From: Nostoc sp. 106C | GTDB lineage: Bacteria; Cyanobacteriota; Cyanobacteriia; Cyanobacteriales; Nostocaceae | Direction: 5' to 3' | Assembly: GCF_002154725.1 (NCBI RefSeq) | Contig: NZ_MTAW01000184.1 | Span: 109,654 to 173,653 of the forward strand | DNA: 64,000 bases | Made by a program: the position numbers and the translations under genes | Part shown: in pieces, positions 51,316-59,552 of the stretch | Layout of the letters: every line of letters starts with the position of its first letter | Position numbering within the stretch: the stretch's first letter is position 1 | The notes under the pieces: generated by a model | The model's database searches: none | Told to the model about the DNA's origin: nothing | What the model saw: only the letters and a program-made list of their open reading frames with translations

Positions 51316-51996
51316 ATGCATAAACTTCTAATATTTTCTGACGAAAAACTCTTACGTTGTGCGCTTACCCACCGTTCTTATGTTCATGAAAACCCAGGAG
51401 AAGGTGAACATAACGAACGTCTAGAGTTTCTTGGTGATGCTTTGCTAACTTTCTTAAGTGGCGAGTATCTCTATCGCCTTCACCCAGAAAAAGGAGAAGA
51501 TGAATTAACACGACGGCGTTCTGCACTAGTAGATGAGAAACAATTAGCTAAGTTTGCTATTGAGATAAATTTAAACTCAAAGATGCGGCTGGGAAAAGGT
51601 GCTATTCGAGATGGAGGCTACCAAAATCCTAATTTACTTAGTAGTACCTTTGAAGCAGTTATTGGTGCTTACTATTTAGATAATAATTCCAATATTGAAG
51701 CAGTGCGCGCAATTGTCGAACCGCTATTTGATTCTGTACCTGAGCAAATTGTTGTGATTCGCTCTAGTGTAGACTCAAAAAATCGCTTTCAAGAATGGGT
51801 ACAACGCAACGTTACTCCAAATCCTCCCATATATGAAACAGTTCAAATCGGTGGTTTATCTCATGCGCCAGAGTTCTTAGCCAAAGTTTTTGTGGATAAG
51901 AAAGAGTACGGAGAAGGTAAGGGACGCAACAAGAAAGATGCTGAAAAAGCTGCGGCTGAAGATGCACTGGCTAAATTAAAAAAACATAGTTTGTAA
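51316..51996 (+). CDS. rnc: Ribonuclease III
   Basis: A 226-residue double-strand-specific RNase for rRNA and mRNA processing. The catalytic signature NERLEFLGDALLTFLSGEYLY is intact, followed by a second acidic pair in STFEAVIGAYYLDN. The C-terminal dsRNA-binding domain starts near residue 155 (SKNRFQEWVQRNVTPNPPIYE) and ends with a GRNKKDAEKAAAEDALAKL helix. Cyanobacteria often have two or more RNase III homologues; which one this is cannot be told. It is transcribed from its own upstream region. Confidence 0.93.
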   Translation: MHKLLIFSDEKLLRCALTHRSYVHENPGEGEHNERLEFLGDALLTFLSGEYLYRLHPEKGEDELTRRRSALVDEKQLAKFAIEINLNSKMRLGKGAIRDGGYQNPNLLSSTFEAVIGAYYLDNNSNIEAVRAIVEPLFDSVPEQIVVIRSSVDSKNRFQEWVQRNVTPNPPIYETVQIGGLSHAPEFLAKVFVDKKEYGEGKGRNKKDAEKAAAEDALAKLKKHSL

Positions 51997-52056
51997 TGAA
52001 AATGATTTTTGATTAGTGTGAAGATACAAAATTATCTTTTGTACCTTGGCGCGAAA

Positions 52057-53256
52057 TCAACTCTCTAACATCTTCAACTGCAAGGGAAAAGTTACATAAA
52101 AAGTTGAACCAACACCAATTTCAGAAATTAAATTAATTTTACCTTGCAGTAGTTTTACTAAGCGAATAACTATTGCCAACCCTAATCCCGTACTTCCGGG
52201 AACGTAGGACTTATTAACAGAATTCACGCGAAAATAGGGTTCAAATATCTGGGTTTGATTTTCTGGCGGAATGCCAATTCCTGTATCAGTAACTGCGATC
52301 GCCCAGTTTTGATCGTCCAATACCTGACAAGTTATATTAATATTTCCAGACTCTGTGTAGCGGATTGCATTACTCACAAGATTTGTAACAATTTGTTGTA
52401 ATTTTAAAGCGTCAGTGGATACTTGTTGCGGAGCACGAACGCAATTAATTACAATCGGTAAGTTTTTTTCCCTAGCCACAGGCTCCAACATTTCAAATAC
52501 ATTGTTGATTAATTCACAGACATTAGTCAATTCTGATTCGGGCTGTATTTTGCCTGCGTCATAACGCGAAAGTTCTAGTATATCGTTGATCAAACGAAGT
52601 AAATATCTGCCATTGCGTAGCACGCGCTCAATATGTTCTAAATTTACTTGGGTGTCATTTTCACCATTCTGCCGTCGTTGTTGACGTAAAAACAGATCTG
52701 AGTAACCAATAATTGAAGCCAAAGGACTTTTGAGTTCGTGCGCTAGTTGAGTAAAATAATCTTGATTGGTATTAACTAAGCGATTTAGTTCGTCATTATG
52801 AAGTGTTAGAGAATTGTATAGCTGTTGTAATTCCCGTAAGCGTTCTTCAAAATAACTATTGAAACAGCGAGCGATCGCTTCATCGATTACGGTATCAATC
52901 AAACGCATAGCACGAACGATCGCTGCTGGAGTTCCCTGCAATAAATATGTTTCTATAGTCTCAAATATTATTGTTTTTAGCAGATGATATTCCCGTGCAA
53001 TTTCTGCTGGTTCAAAACCTTGTTCAGCCCTAAGAATTCCATGCTGCCAACTAGCAACAACTATCGATTTTACATCATTTCCCTGAGATGTTGAAAGTAC
53101 TGTTACCATTGCTTTAATCACTTCGGGAAGATGATTTTTGATTGCTGTGTAAGATAACTCATCAGCGCTTTCAATATGCTTGTCTTTACGAACCTCTGAT
53201 ACCCATTGCTGGAGGATAGTGTCAGTTTTTTCAGCCAGTACTTGACTAAAATCCAT
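52057..53256 (-). CDS. Sensor histidine kinase with RsbRD-N-like domain
   Basis: A 399-residue soluble kinase. The N-terminal about 150 residues are an all-helical RsbR-type/globin-like input domain (FSQVLAEKTDTILQQWVSEVRKDKHIESADELSYTAIKNHLPEV). A coiled coil leads to the HisKA helix with the phospho-acceptor in QLAHELKSPLASIIGYSD. The HATPase_c boxes follow: LVSNAIRYTESGN, AIAVTDTGIGIPPE and GSTGLGLAIVIRL. It is complete and looks active. No response regulator is adjacent, so the partner is unknown. It is convergent with rnc. Confidence 0.88.
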   Translation of the reverse strand: MDFSQVLAEKTDTILQQWVSEVRKDKHIESADELSYTAIKNHLPEVIKAMVTVLSTSQGNDVKSIVVASWQHGILRAEQGFEPAEIAREYHLLKTIIFETIETYLLQGTPAAIVRAMRLIDTVIDEAIARCFNSYFEERLRELQQLYNSLTLHNDELNRLVNTNQDYFTQLAHELKSPLASIIGYSDLFLRQQRRQNGENDTQVNLEHIERVLRNGRYLLRLINDILELSRYDAGKIQPESELTNVCELINNVFEMLEPVAREKNLPIVINCVRAPQQVSTDALKLQQIVTNLVSNAIRYTESGNINITCQVLDDQNWAIAVTDTGIGIPPENQTQIFEPYFRVNSVNKSYVPGSTGLGLAIVIRLVKLLQGKINLISEIGVGSTFYVTFPLQLKMLES

Positions 53257-53954
53257 TATTTTAAATTCTGTAAATAGACAGATGACTTAAATTCTATATG
53301 CAATTAGTTTAATAAGAGTAGAGTTTGAATAAAAAAATATAAAAAGCTGCAACTACCGAAAGATATAGATTGTTGTTGTCCTTACCTCTGTATAAATGCT
53401 GTGTTTGCTTGATGGCTTGCTACGATTGCTTAGTAAGAATGTATAATATTTATCATTGGGATTTAATGAATAGCCAAATATCAAAATAGTGACAAGTTTG
53501 ATTATTTTCGCTGTTGTCTACCCCTGTGTATTGATACTAAGCTAAAGAAAATAACTCTGTATATAAATTTTAACGATAACTAACTACTGAGAATATTTAT
53601 GCAACATGGGTAGTTAAATCAACAATTTTAATCAAGGGACAGATATTTTTACTGAGAAATCATGTTATATTGTGCAAAATTAGAGTAAGTCAGCTTAATC
53701 TAGCGCATCACACTGTGTAACGCTGGAGCGGAGGAACCAAATTGTGGGGCGTATCTCTATATCAATTAATTAGTGGATTTGAGCTTTGAATTCACAATTG
53801 AAAAGAGAGGGGCATCTCTCAGCCCTAGCCCGTCAGCTAACTTCGTAGGCATTGAGAGGAGACTGAAGAGAAGACATTTTTGTAATCTCATCAGTGTCCA
53901 AGGCTGGTACTGCTCGGATTTGTGTACCCGTGCTTATATCTGTTGAGGTTGTTA
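53257..53954. other. Gap holding a c-di-AMP riboswitch leader
   Basis: A 698-base divergent region. Its first 450 bases are AT-rich with no gene or clear operator. Its last part is the riboswitch leader (about 53718-53871) of the ABC transporter operon, followed by 83 bases to the start codon. Confidence 0.5.
53718..53871 (+). promoter_or_regulatory. c-di-AMP (ydaO-yuaA) riboswitch, copy 1
   Basis: Conserved blocks of the ydaO-yuaA class are visible in order: GGAGCGGAGGAACCA, then TGGGGCG, then AGCCCGTCAGCTAACTTCGT, then GAGAGGAGAC. A variable hairpin with AGAGAGGGGCATCTCTC lies just before the second half. The leader lies 83 bases upstream of the NrtB-like permease gene, so binding of cyclic di-AMP probably controls the transporter operon. 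In other bacteria this riboswitch usually turns off osmolyte and K+ uptake or cell-wall genes. Confidence 0.85.
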
Positions 53955-54806
53955 ATGGTATTACAACTAAATTTAGCTGCGGTTTTTGCCGTTGCTGGGC
54001 AAGTAGCTTGGAAAAAAACAAAGCCTGTCGTTGTCAGGGATGTTGTCATACTACCTATTTTAGGCTTCTTAGGGATAATTTTACTGTGGTGGGTTGTAGC
54101 GCTCTTCAACCACGAATTAATGCCCACCCCTCCAGAGGCGCTAGTTGCTAATCTGGATTACATTTTAAATCCATTCTATGAACGAGGCCCGGGTAACCTG
54201 GGAATCGGTTGGTTATTGCTGGCCAGCTTGCGAAGGGTATTGCTGGGTTTTCTATTAGGTGCAGTAGTGGCGATTCCTCTGGGATTTCTGATTGGTATGT
54301 CCAAATCGGCAATGCTAGCGTTAAATCCAATCATTCAAATTTTTAAACCAGTATCACCATTAGCTTGGTTGCCAATTGCTTTGGCTATCTTCAACTTGGC
54401 AGATCCTTCAGCGATTTTCGTAATTTTTATTACCTCTCTATGGCCGACAATTATTAACACAGCATTGGGAGTTTCTAGTGTTCCCCAAGATTATTTAGAT
54501 GTGGCAAGAGTACTAGAAATGCCCCGTTGGCGAAGAATTACAAAAATTATTTGGCCTGCAAGTTTGCCTTATATTTTTACCGGATTGCGAATTAGTTTAG
54601 GGATTGCCTGGCTGGTGATTGTAGCTGTTGAAATGCTCACTGGTGGTATTGGTATCGGATTTTTTGTTTGGGACGAATGGAGCCGTTTAAATCTGAGTTC
54701 AGTCTTTCTTGCTGTGTTGGTAATTGGCTTAACTGGATTAATTCTTGATTACGGTGTAGGTAAAATTCAAGAATTAGTAACCCGTCGCCCCACAGTTGCT
54801 AAATAA
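53955..54806 (+). CDS. ABC transporter permease (NrtB/TauC/SsuC type)
   Basis: A 283-residue permease from ATG 53955, where TTGAGG lies upstream; the frame extends 11 codons further. Six membrane helices are visible and the EAA-type loop reads VARVLEMPRWRRITKIIWPASLPYIFTGLR. This group (CUT2-like/NrtB) works with NrtA- or TauA-like binding proteins. It is followed by the binding-protein gene after 99 bases, and by the ATPase gene, in the order B-A-D. A c-di-AMP riboswitch precedes it. The solute cannot be inferred; nitrate, bicarbonate or an organic solute remain possible. Confidence 0.85.
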   Translation: MVLQLNLAAVFAVAGQVAWKKTKPVVVRDVVILPILGFLGIILLWWVVALFNHELMPTPPEALVANLDYILNPFYERGPGNLGIGWLLLASLRRVLLGFLLGAVVAIPLGFLIGMSKSAMLALNPIIQIFKPVSPLAWLPIALAIFNLADPSAIFVIFITSLWPTIINTALGVSSVPQDYLDVARVLEMPRWRRITKIIWPASLPYIFTGLRISLGIAWLVIVAVEMLTGGIGIGFFVWDEWSRLNLSSVFLAVLVIGLTGLILDYGVGKIQELVTRRPTVAK

Positions 54807-54905
54807 TTAGATTTTTTCACCCCAACACGCTAAGAATCTCCTTAACTGTGTGGGTCTGGAACATGAGCTTAATTAACCCTATTAATCACCGCTGGAGCTA
54901 CATAA

Positions 54906-56348
54906 ATGGGTGATAATAACTGGAATCGACGAGAATTTCTCTTAGGAATGGGAGCAACAACCGCCTCAATGGCGCTGTCTTCCTGTACAATTTCAGGCGA
55001 TCGCTCTGCTAAAGGACTGACACAAGAAGCTTTAGCAGTAGAACCAGTAGTGAGATCGCAAGACCTAGAAAAACCTAATATTACTGTTGGCTACGTACCT
55101 GTAAATGATTGTGCGCCATTTGCGATCGCCTGGAAAAAAGGCTTCTTCCGCAAATACGGTTTAAACGTCAAACTTAACCGCGAAGCCAGTTGGGCAACTT
55201 CCCGCGATGGCATCATATTTGGTCGTCTGGACGCTTCACCTGTAGTATCCGGTGCAGTCACCAACGCCAGAATTGGTGCAGAAGGCGCACGCCATGCTCC
55301 CTTATGTGCTGCCATGACAATTCACCGCCACGGTAACGCCATGACGATGAACAAAGCCATGTGGGATTTTGGGCTGCGTCCGTGGTACGAGTACCAAGAA
55401 AAATACGGCGATGATGCTTTAGAAACCTTTGGTAGAGATTTTCGTGGCTACTTTGACAAGCAATCTCCAGAAAACAAAGTTTGGGCAGTAGTGCTGAGTT
55501 CTGCTATCTACGAATACTTTGTGCGTTACATCTCTGCGGCAGCTGGCGTCGATCCCCTCAAGGAGTTTCGCATCATCATTGTGCCACCTCCCCAGATGGT
55601 AACAAACGTGCGGATTGGCGCGATGCAGGCCTACATGGTTGCCGAACCTTGGAATACCAGAGCCATTACAGGTAACGAAGGCGTCGGTTTTACCTTCGCC
55701 CAAGGTAAAGAAGTCTGGTTAGGACACCCAGATCGACTATTGGGAGTGATGGAATCATTCATCGAACAATATCCCAAAACCTATCGTTCCTTAGTCAAGG
55801 CAATGATTGAAGCTTGTCAGTATTGCAGCAAACCAGAAAACCGCCAAGAAGTTGCCGAACTAATTACAGATCGTTCCTTTACTGGGGCAAAACCCAAAAA
55901 GAAAGGTGCCCCAATCACCAAATTTACGGGACCAGCAATTCTCGGCAATTACAACTATGGTGGGTTTGATGGCAAAGATCGCACCATTAAAGCTGCTGAC
56001 AATACAATTTTCTTCGATATTCCTGACAACCTTCCCAAACAGCCAGGAGAACATTCGACATTCTTGTGGAGATCTAGAAGTATCTGGTTGATGACACAAG
56101 CAGCGCGTTGGGGACAAATTCATCAATTTCCCAAAAATGCTGAACAATTAGCTGCAAAAGGTTGGCGGACAGACCTTTATCGAGAGATAGCCTCAGAAAT
56201 GGGTATTGAATCTCCTAAAGATGATTACAAAGTAGAACCCCCAGAAGTATTTATCGATAAAAAAGGTTTTGATCCTAGCGATCCTGTTGGCTATTTAAAT
56301 AGTTTTGAAATTAGGGCTAACGCTCCCACTAGTTTCTTCATGTCTTAA
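54906..56348 (+). CDS. NrtA/CmpA-family ABC transporter substrate-binding protein
   Basis: A 480-residue protein. The N-terminus has both a twin-arginine (NRREFLLGMGA) and a lipobox-like end (ALSSC), suggesting a Tat-exported lipoprotein. It belongs to the NrtA/CmpA group: ITVGYVPVNDCAPFAIAWKKGFFRKYGL, PPPQMVTNVRIGAMQAYMVAEPWN, and GRxxAxxxxWxxQ-like blocks near the end. It is about 40-60 residues longer than nitrate- or bicarbonate-binding relatives, and the set lacks the NrtC/CmpC fusion ATPase. It is unlikely to be NrtA or CmpA proper. Ligand unknown. Confidence 0.8.
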   Translation: MGDNNWNRREFLLGMGATTASMALSSCTISGDRSAKGLTQEALAVEPVVRSQDLEKPNITVGYVPVNDCAPFAIAWKKGFFRKYGLNVKLNREASWATSRDGIIFGRLDASPVVSGAVTNARIGAEGARHAPLCAAMTIHRHGNAMTMNKAMWDFGLRPWYEYQEKYGDDALETFGRDFRGYFDKQSPENKVWAVVLSSAIYEYFVRYISAAAGVDPLKEFRIIIVPPPQMVTNVRIGAMQAYMVAEPWNTRAITGNEGVGFTFAQGKEVWLGHPDRLLGVMESFIEQYPKTYRSLVKAMIEACQYCSKPENRQEVAELITDRSFTGAKPKKKGAPITKFTGPAILGNYNYGGFDGKDRTIKAADNTIFFDIPDNLPKQPGEHSTFLWRSRSIWLMTQAARWGQIHQFPKNAEQLAAKGWRTDLYREIASEMGIESPKDDYKVEPPEVFIDKKGFDPSDPVGYLNSFEIRANAPTSFFMS

Positions 56349-56397
56349 ATTCCCAAGTCGCAATAATAACTATCGACTAAATTATCAGGAGCATTTG

Positions 56398-57237
56398 ATG
56401 ATGGAATATACCGCATTACCTATCAATACCCAGAATCAGGTTCAGCCCCACAGTGCATTTTTAGAAATTGAAAATTTAGTCAAGTCTTATCCGACACCAG
56501 ATAAAGGTAATTTTGTAGTACTAAATGGTGTTAATCTCACCATCGGAGAAGACGAATATATTTCTGTAATTGGTCACTCTGGTTGCGGTAAATCAACTCT
56601 GTTAAAAATTGTAGCAGGATTAGAAAAAGCAACTTCTGGCTCGGTACGGCTAGATGGAAAAGAAATTCGTCAGCCGGGAGCAGAAAGGATGATGGTATTT
56701 CAGAATTATTCACTTTTACCTTGGTTAACAGTACGAGAAAATATCCGGTTAGCTGTAGATGAAGTGCTAAAAAATGCCAATCGTGCTGAGAAAATTAGCA
56801 TTGTAAATGAACACTTGGCAATGGTAAACTTGACCGCGGCTGCTGATAAATATCCCGATGAAATTTCTGGGGGGATGAAACAGCGTGTGGGTATTGCTAG
56901 AGCTTTGGCAATTCGCCCAAAAATGTTGCTGATGGATGAACCTTTTGGTGCGCTAGACGCGTTAACTAGAAGTAAATTGCAGCGACAAGTATTAGATATC
57001 TGGGAAAAGCATCGCCAAGCAGTGATGATGATTACTCACGATGTAGATGAAGCAATTTATATGTCAGATCGCATCGTATTAATGACTAATGGTCCCGCCG
57101 CCACAATTGGAGAAATATTAGAAGTGCCTTTTCCTCATCCACGCGATCGCTCTACCATGCGTAATTCAAAAGAATATTTTGAACTGCGCAACCACGCCTT
57201 GAACTTTCTTGATCGCTATTTTACGCAAGACGAGTAA
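56398..57237 (+). CDS. ABC transporter ATP-binding protein (NrtD/SsuB type)
   Basis: A 279-residue ATPase from ATG 56398 with AGGAGCATTTG upstream; the longer frame starting at 56305 overlaps the preceding gene. Walker A is GHSGCGKST, the Q-loop is MVFQNYSLLPW, the signature is ISGGMKQR, and Walker B is LLMDEPFGALD followed by the switch His in MITHDVDEA. It completes the B-A-D importer. It energises the NrtB-like permease at the cytoplasmic face of the inner membrane. A separate c-di-AMP riboswitch starts about 50 bases after its stop. Confidence 0.9.
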   Translation: MMEYTALPINTQNQVQPHSAFLEIENLVKSYPTPDKGNFVVLNGVNLTIGEDEYISVIGHSGCGKSTLLKIVAGLEKATSGSVRLDGKEIRQPGAERMMVFQNYSLLPWLTVRENIRLAVDEVLKNANRAEKISIVNEHLAMVNLTAAADKYPDEISGGMKQRVGIARALAIRPKMLLMDEPFGALDALTRSKLQRQVLDIWEKHRQAVMMITHDVDEAIYMSDRIVLMTNGPAATIGEILEVPFPHPRDRSTMRNSKEYFELRNHALNFLDRYFTQDE

Positions 57238-57581
57238 ATTAGATTATCATGCTTTTAGTGGGTAGCCTAATTCAAATTCGGCAAATTTTGGATTTGGAGC
57301 GGAGGAACCAATGTTTGGGGCTAATCTTTATGAGAGACACCTTCCAGTCTTAGCCCGTCAGCTAACTCCGTCGGCAGTGGAAGGAACCGCCAAAACTTTG
57401 GCTTTCATACCAGTTGTTATTGGGGTTTCTTTTACCGATTTTAGTTATTAACTAATTAGTCGTGAGTCATTAGTCATGGTTCAAGAATTGGCGAACATAT
57501 GACCAAGGGCAAAGGACAAAGGACAAAATTGGTTACCCTGCTTCTCATTAGTCATTTGTTTCATGGGAGAGAAGTTACGCT
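57238..57581. other. Gap holding the second c-di-AMP riboswitch leader
   Basis: The 344 bases between the ABC ATPase gene and the UspA-like gene are mostly riboswitch leader (about 57285-57387). They are followed by a GCCAAA/TTTGGC hairpin at about 57389-57402 and a stretch with GGACAAAGGACAAA short repeats at about 57510-57530. Confidence 0.55.
57285..57387 (+). promoter_or_regulatory. c-di-AMP (ydaO-yuaA) riboswitch, copy 2
   Basis: The same conserved blocks as copy 1: GGAGCGGAGGAACCA, then TGGGGCTAATC, then TTAGCCCGTCAGCTAACTCCGT and TGGAAGGAACC. It lies about 195 bases upstream of the UspA-like gene at 57582 and shares long identities with copy 1. Two riboswitches flanking one transporter suggest the UspA-like gene is regulated separately by the same ligand. 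Confidence 0.85.
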
Positions 57582-58241
57582 GTGAAAATCAAGCCAATGT
57601 TAGTGCGCCTTCAAAGCACCATCGGTCGAGATGACTTAATTGAGCAAATGGTATTGCTACCAGAGCCAAAAAAAACCTTTTCTAAAAAAGCTTCTACAGC
57701 AAAACCAGTTAACTTAATTGTCGCATATGATGCATCTCCCAAGAGCCATACCGCGCTAGATATAGCCTTTTGGATTGCTCACCAAACGCGCTTGGCTACC
57801 AACAAGCCAGTAACAGTTCAAGCCGTTTATGTGGTAGCAGACAAGTATAAGAGTCAGTATTCAGATATCTCAAGCTTTACCAGACATATCACTCCTTTAG
57901 AATGCCCAGTAAGCAATGTATCTAAATCTGTCACACCCGTTTTAACTCAACCAAAACTACAAGCTATCGCACCACATTTACAAGAAAAATCGTTAGCTGT
58001 CCTGCAACAAGCCGACAAAATTCTTTGGCAAGCACGTAGTTTAGCTGAGGAATGGCAGGGTTCTTTTAAATCTCATTTGCGGTTTGGTACTATTGGCACG
58101 GAACTTAAAAAAGTTGTGGAATTAGAAGCTGCTGATATTCTATTTATAGGTTGTCGCTCTGTTAATCATCCTATTATTCAGGCTCTAGGTTCTGATTTTC
58201 CCTGTGCTGTTTTGGGTATCCCTAGTTGTATTGATGAATAA
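57582..58241 (+). CDS. Universal stress protein (UspA-like)
   Basis: A 219-residue cytoplasmic protein starting at GTG 57582. The UspA-like strand-helix opening VNLIVAYDASPKSHTALDIAFWIAHQT is clear, and a helix-rich middle extends the domain. Near the C-terminus is ADILFIGCRSVNHPIIQAL; the usual ATP-binding G-x2-G-x9-G-S/T loop is shortened, so nucleotide binding is uncertain. It sits behind its own c-di-AMP riboswitch, and a bidirectional terminator follows. This links it to c-di-AMP signalling, possibly to osmotic or potassium stress. A direct role in the neighbouring transporter is an inference. Confidence 0.75.
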   Translation: MKIKPMLVRLQSTIGRDDLIEQMVLLPEPKKTFSKKASTAKPVNLIVAYDASPKSHTALDIAFWIAHQTRLATNKPVTVQAVYVVADKYKSQYSDISSFTRHITPLECPVSNVSKSVTPVLTQPKLQAIAPHLQEKSLAVLQQADKILWQARSLAEEWQGSFKSHLRFGTIGTELKKVVELEAADILFIGCRSVNHPIIQALGSDFPCAVLGIPSCIDE

Positions 58242-58757
58242 ACTCTGGGGTGAATTTCAGTATCTATTCATCTAATTAAGTTTTATAAAAAAGCCACCTA
58301 AACTTAGGTGGCTTTTTTAACTAAAATGTAAGCAAATAAACTGTGACAGCTATAGTGTGGAAAATTAGCAAGCGATCCTGAGTATCATTACTGTTCTCAC
58401 TTTCATTAGTTTAGTAATGACAGAATGGACGCCGGATCTTTTTTAAAATATTTTTACACTACAGTATCCCTGTGATGGTATTCCAATTCTTGGCTTTGGC
58501 TTTGGATATGTTGTTTCGCTTTCTACTCTAAATAGCTAGAGGTTGACATTCTCAAAACCCTTTTCTAAACAAGAAAATTTTTAACCATTACTTAATATTT
58601 ACAAATTTAAACAAGTATACCTATCTATTTATATCTTAAGGAGGATGCTTTCGTTTGTTGTATTCAATGATGCTACCTACGGAGAGATTTTTTATCTCCG
58701 GATTTGGTAAAACAACTATAAGTATAAGTAATTCCAGCATGAAAAAGGATTATAATC
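58242..58757. other. Gap with a bidirectional terminator and AT-rich leader
   Basis: This 516-base gap opens with the terminator at 58288-58318. The rest is AT-rich and shows no credible gene; a GGAGG-type run occurs at about 58640-58645 without a downstream frame. The promoter of the signalling cassette starting at 58758 probably lies here. Confidence 0.45.
58288..58318. terminator. Bidirectional intrinsic terminator
   Basis: AAAAAAGCCACCTA pairs with TAGGTGGCTTTTTT around a four-base AACT loop, giving T-runs on both strands. It lies 46 bases past the UspA-like stop. Confidence 0.9.
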
Positions 58758-59366
58758 ATGAACCCGCCTGAAGAATACATCAATAATAATTTGAGAGAAC
58801 CAGGGCAAGGGGCATCAATTCAAGATATAAACAAGCCACAATTGAATGGTACGAATCTTAGCGAAATTAACAGTTTAGATAAAGTCAGAGATATTCTTTT
58901 CGGTAACCAAGTACGGGAGGTTGAAAAAAGGTTTGCACGTTTAGAAGAACGTCTAGTTAAAGAATTAAACAACGTGCGAGATGAGACAAAAAAGCGTTTA
59001 GATTACTTAGAAACATATATCAAAACAGAAGTTGATTCTTTAACAGAACGCGTAAAAAATGAGCAATTTGAACGAGATACAAGCGTGAAATCACTTGCTG
59101 AAGATCAGAGAAATCTTGCTATTTCTTTAGAGAAAAAAATTGCTCAAGTTGATGAACAAACTACTAATAGCCAAAGAGAACTACGCGAACATCTCCTCAA
59201 CCAATCTAATAGCTTACAAGATGATATTAGACAAAAATATGAGGAAATACTGACTTTGTTAGAACGAGAATCTCAAGAACTGCGTAGAGAGAAAACTGAC
59301 CGTTCTAAGCTTGCATCTCTGTTTACAGAACTGGCTATCAGGCTAAAGTCTGATACGAACTCATAA
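58758..59366 (+). CDS. Coiled-coil protein of unknown function (first gene of the signalling cassette)
   Basis: A 202-residue, charged, soluble protein. After about 40 disordered residues it is predicted to be one long coiled coil: VRDILFGNQVREVEKRFARLEERLVKELNNV, then RETKKRLDYLETYIKTEVDSLTERV-type heptads to the C-terminus, which ends in a short helix. No signal peptide or enzyme motif is present. AAAGGA lies ten bases before ATG 58758. It is separated by 186 bases from the OmpA-family gene and lies on the same strand, so it is probably part of the same transcription unit. A scaffold or filament role is a guess. Confidence 0.6.
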   Translation: MNPPEEYINNNLREPGQGASIQDINKPQLNGTNLSEINSLDKVRDILFGNQVREVEKRFARLEERLVKELNNVRDETKKRLDYLETYIKTEVDSLTERVKNEQFERDTSVKSLAEDQRNLAISLEKKIAQVDEQTTNSQRELREHLLNQSNSLQDDIRQKYEEILTLLERESQELRREKTDRSKLASLFTELAIRLKSDTNS

Positions 59367-59552
59367 TTAAAGCAAGGAGCTAGGAGTTCATTCCTATCCC
59401 CTTGCTGATTATTCATTTTTTCACAATAGATATAAGTTTATCAATTAAAAATTAAAAATAAACCTGCATTATAGCAAGTATTTTATCTGCTAAATTTATA
59501 TAAGTAGATAGACTAAAAATAGTTATTAGTTAGAAATTGGGGGATTTTAAAA

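Noticed and set aside
54906..56348. Calling the binding protein NrtA (nitrate) or CmpA (bicarbonate)
   Set aside because: The protein is longer, the NrtC/CmpC fusion ATPase is missing and the operon is under a c-di-AMP riboswitch, so the substrate is left open.
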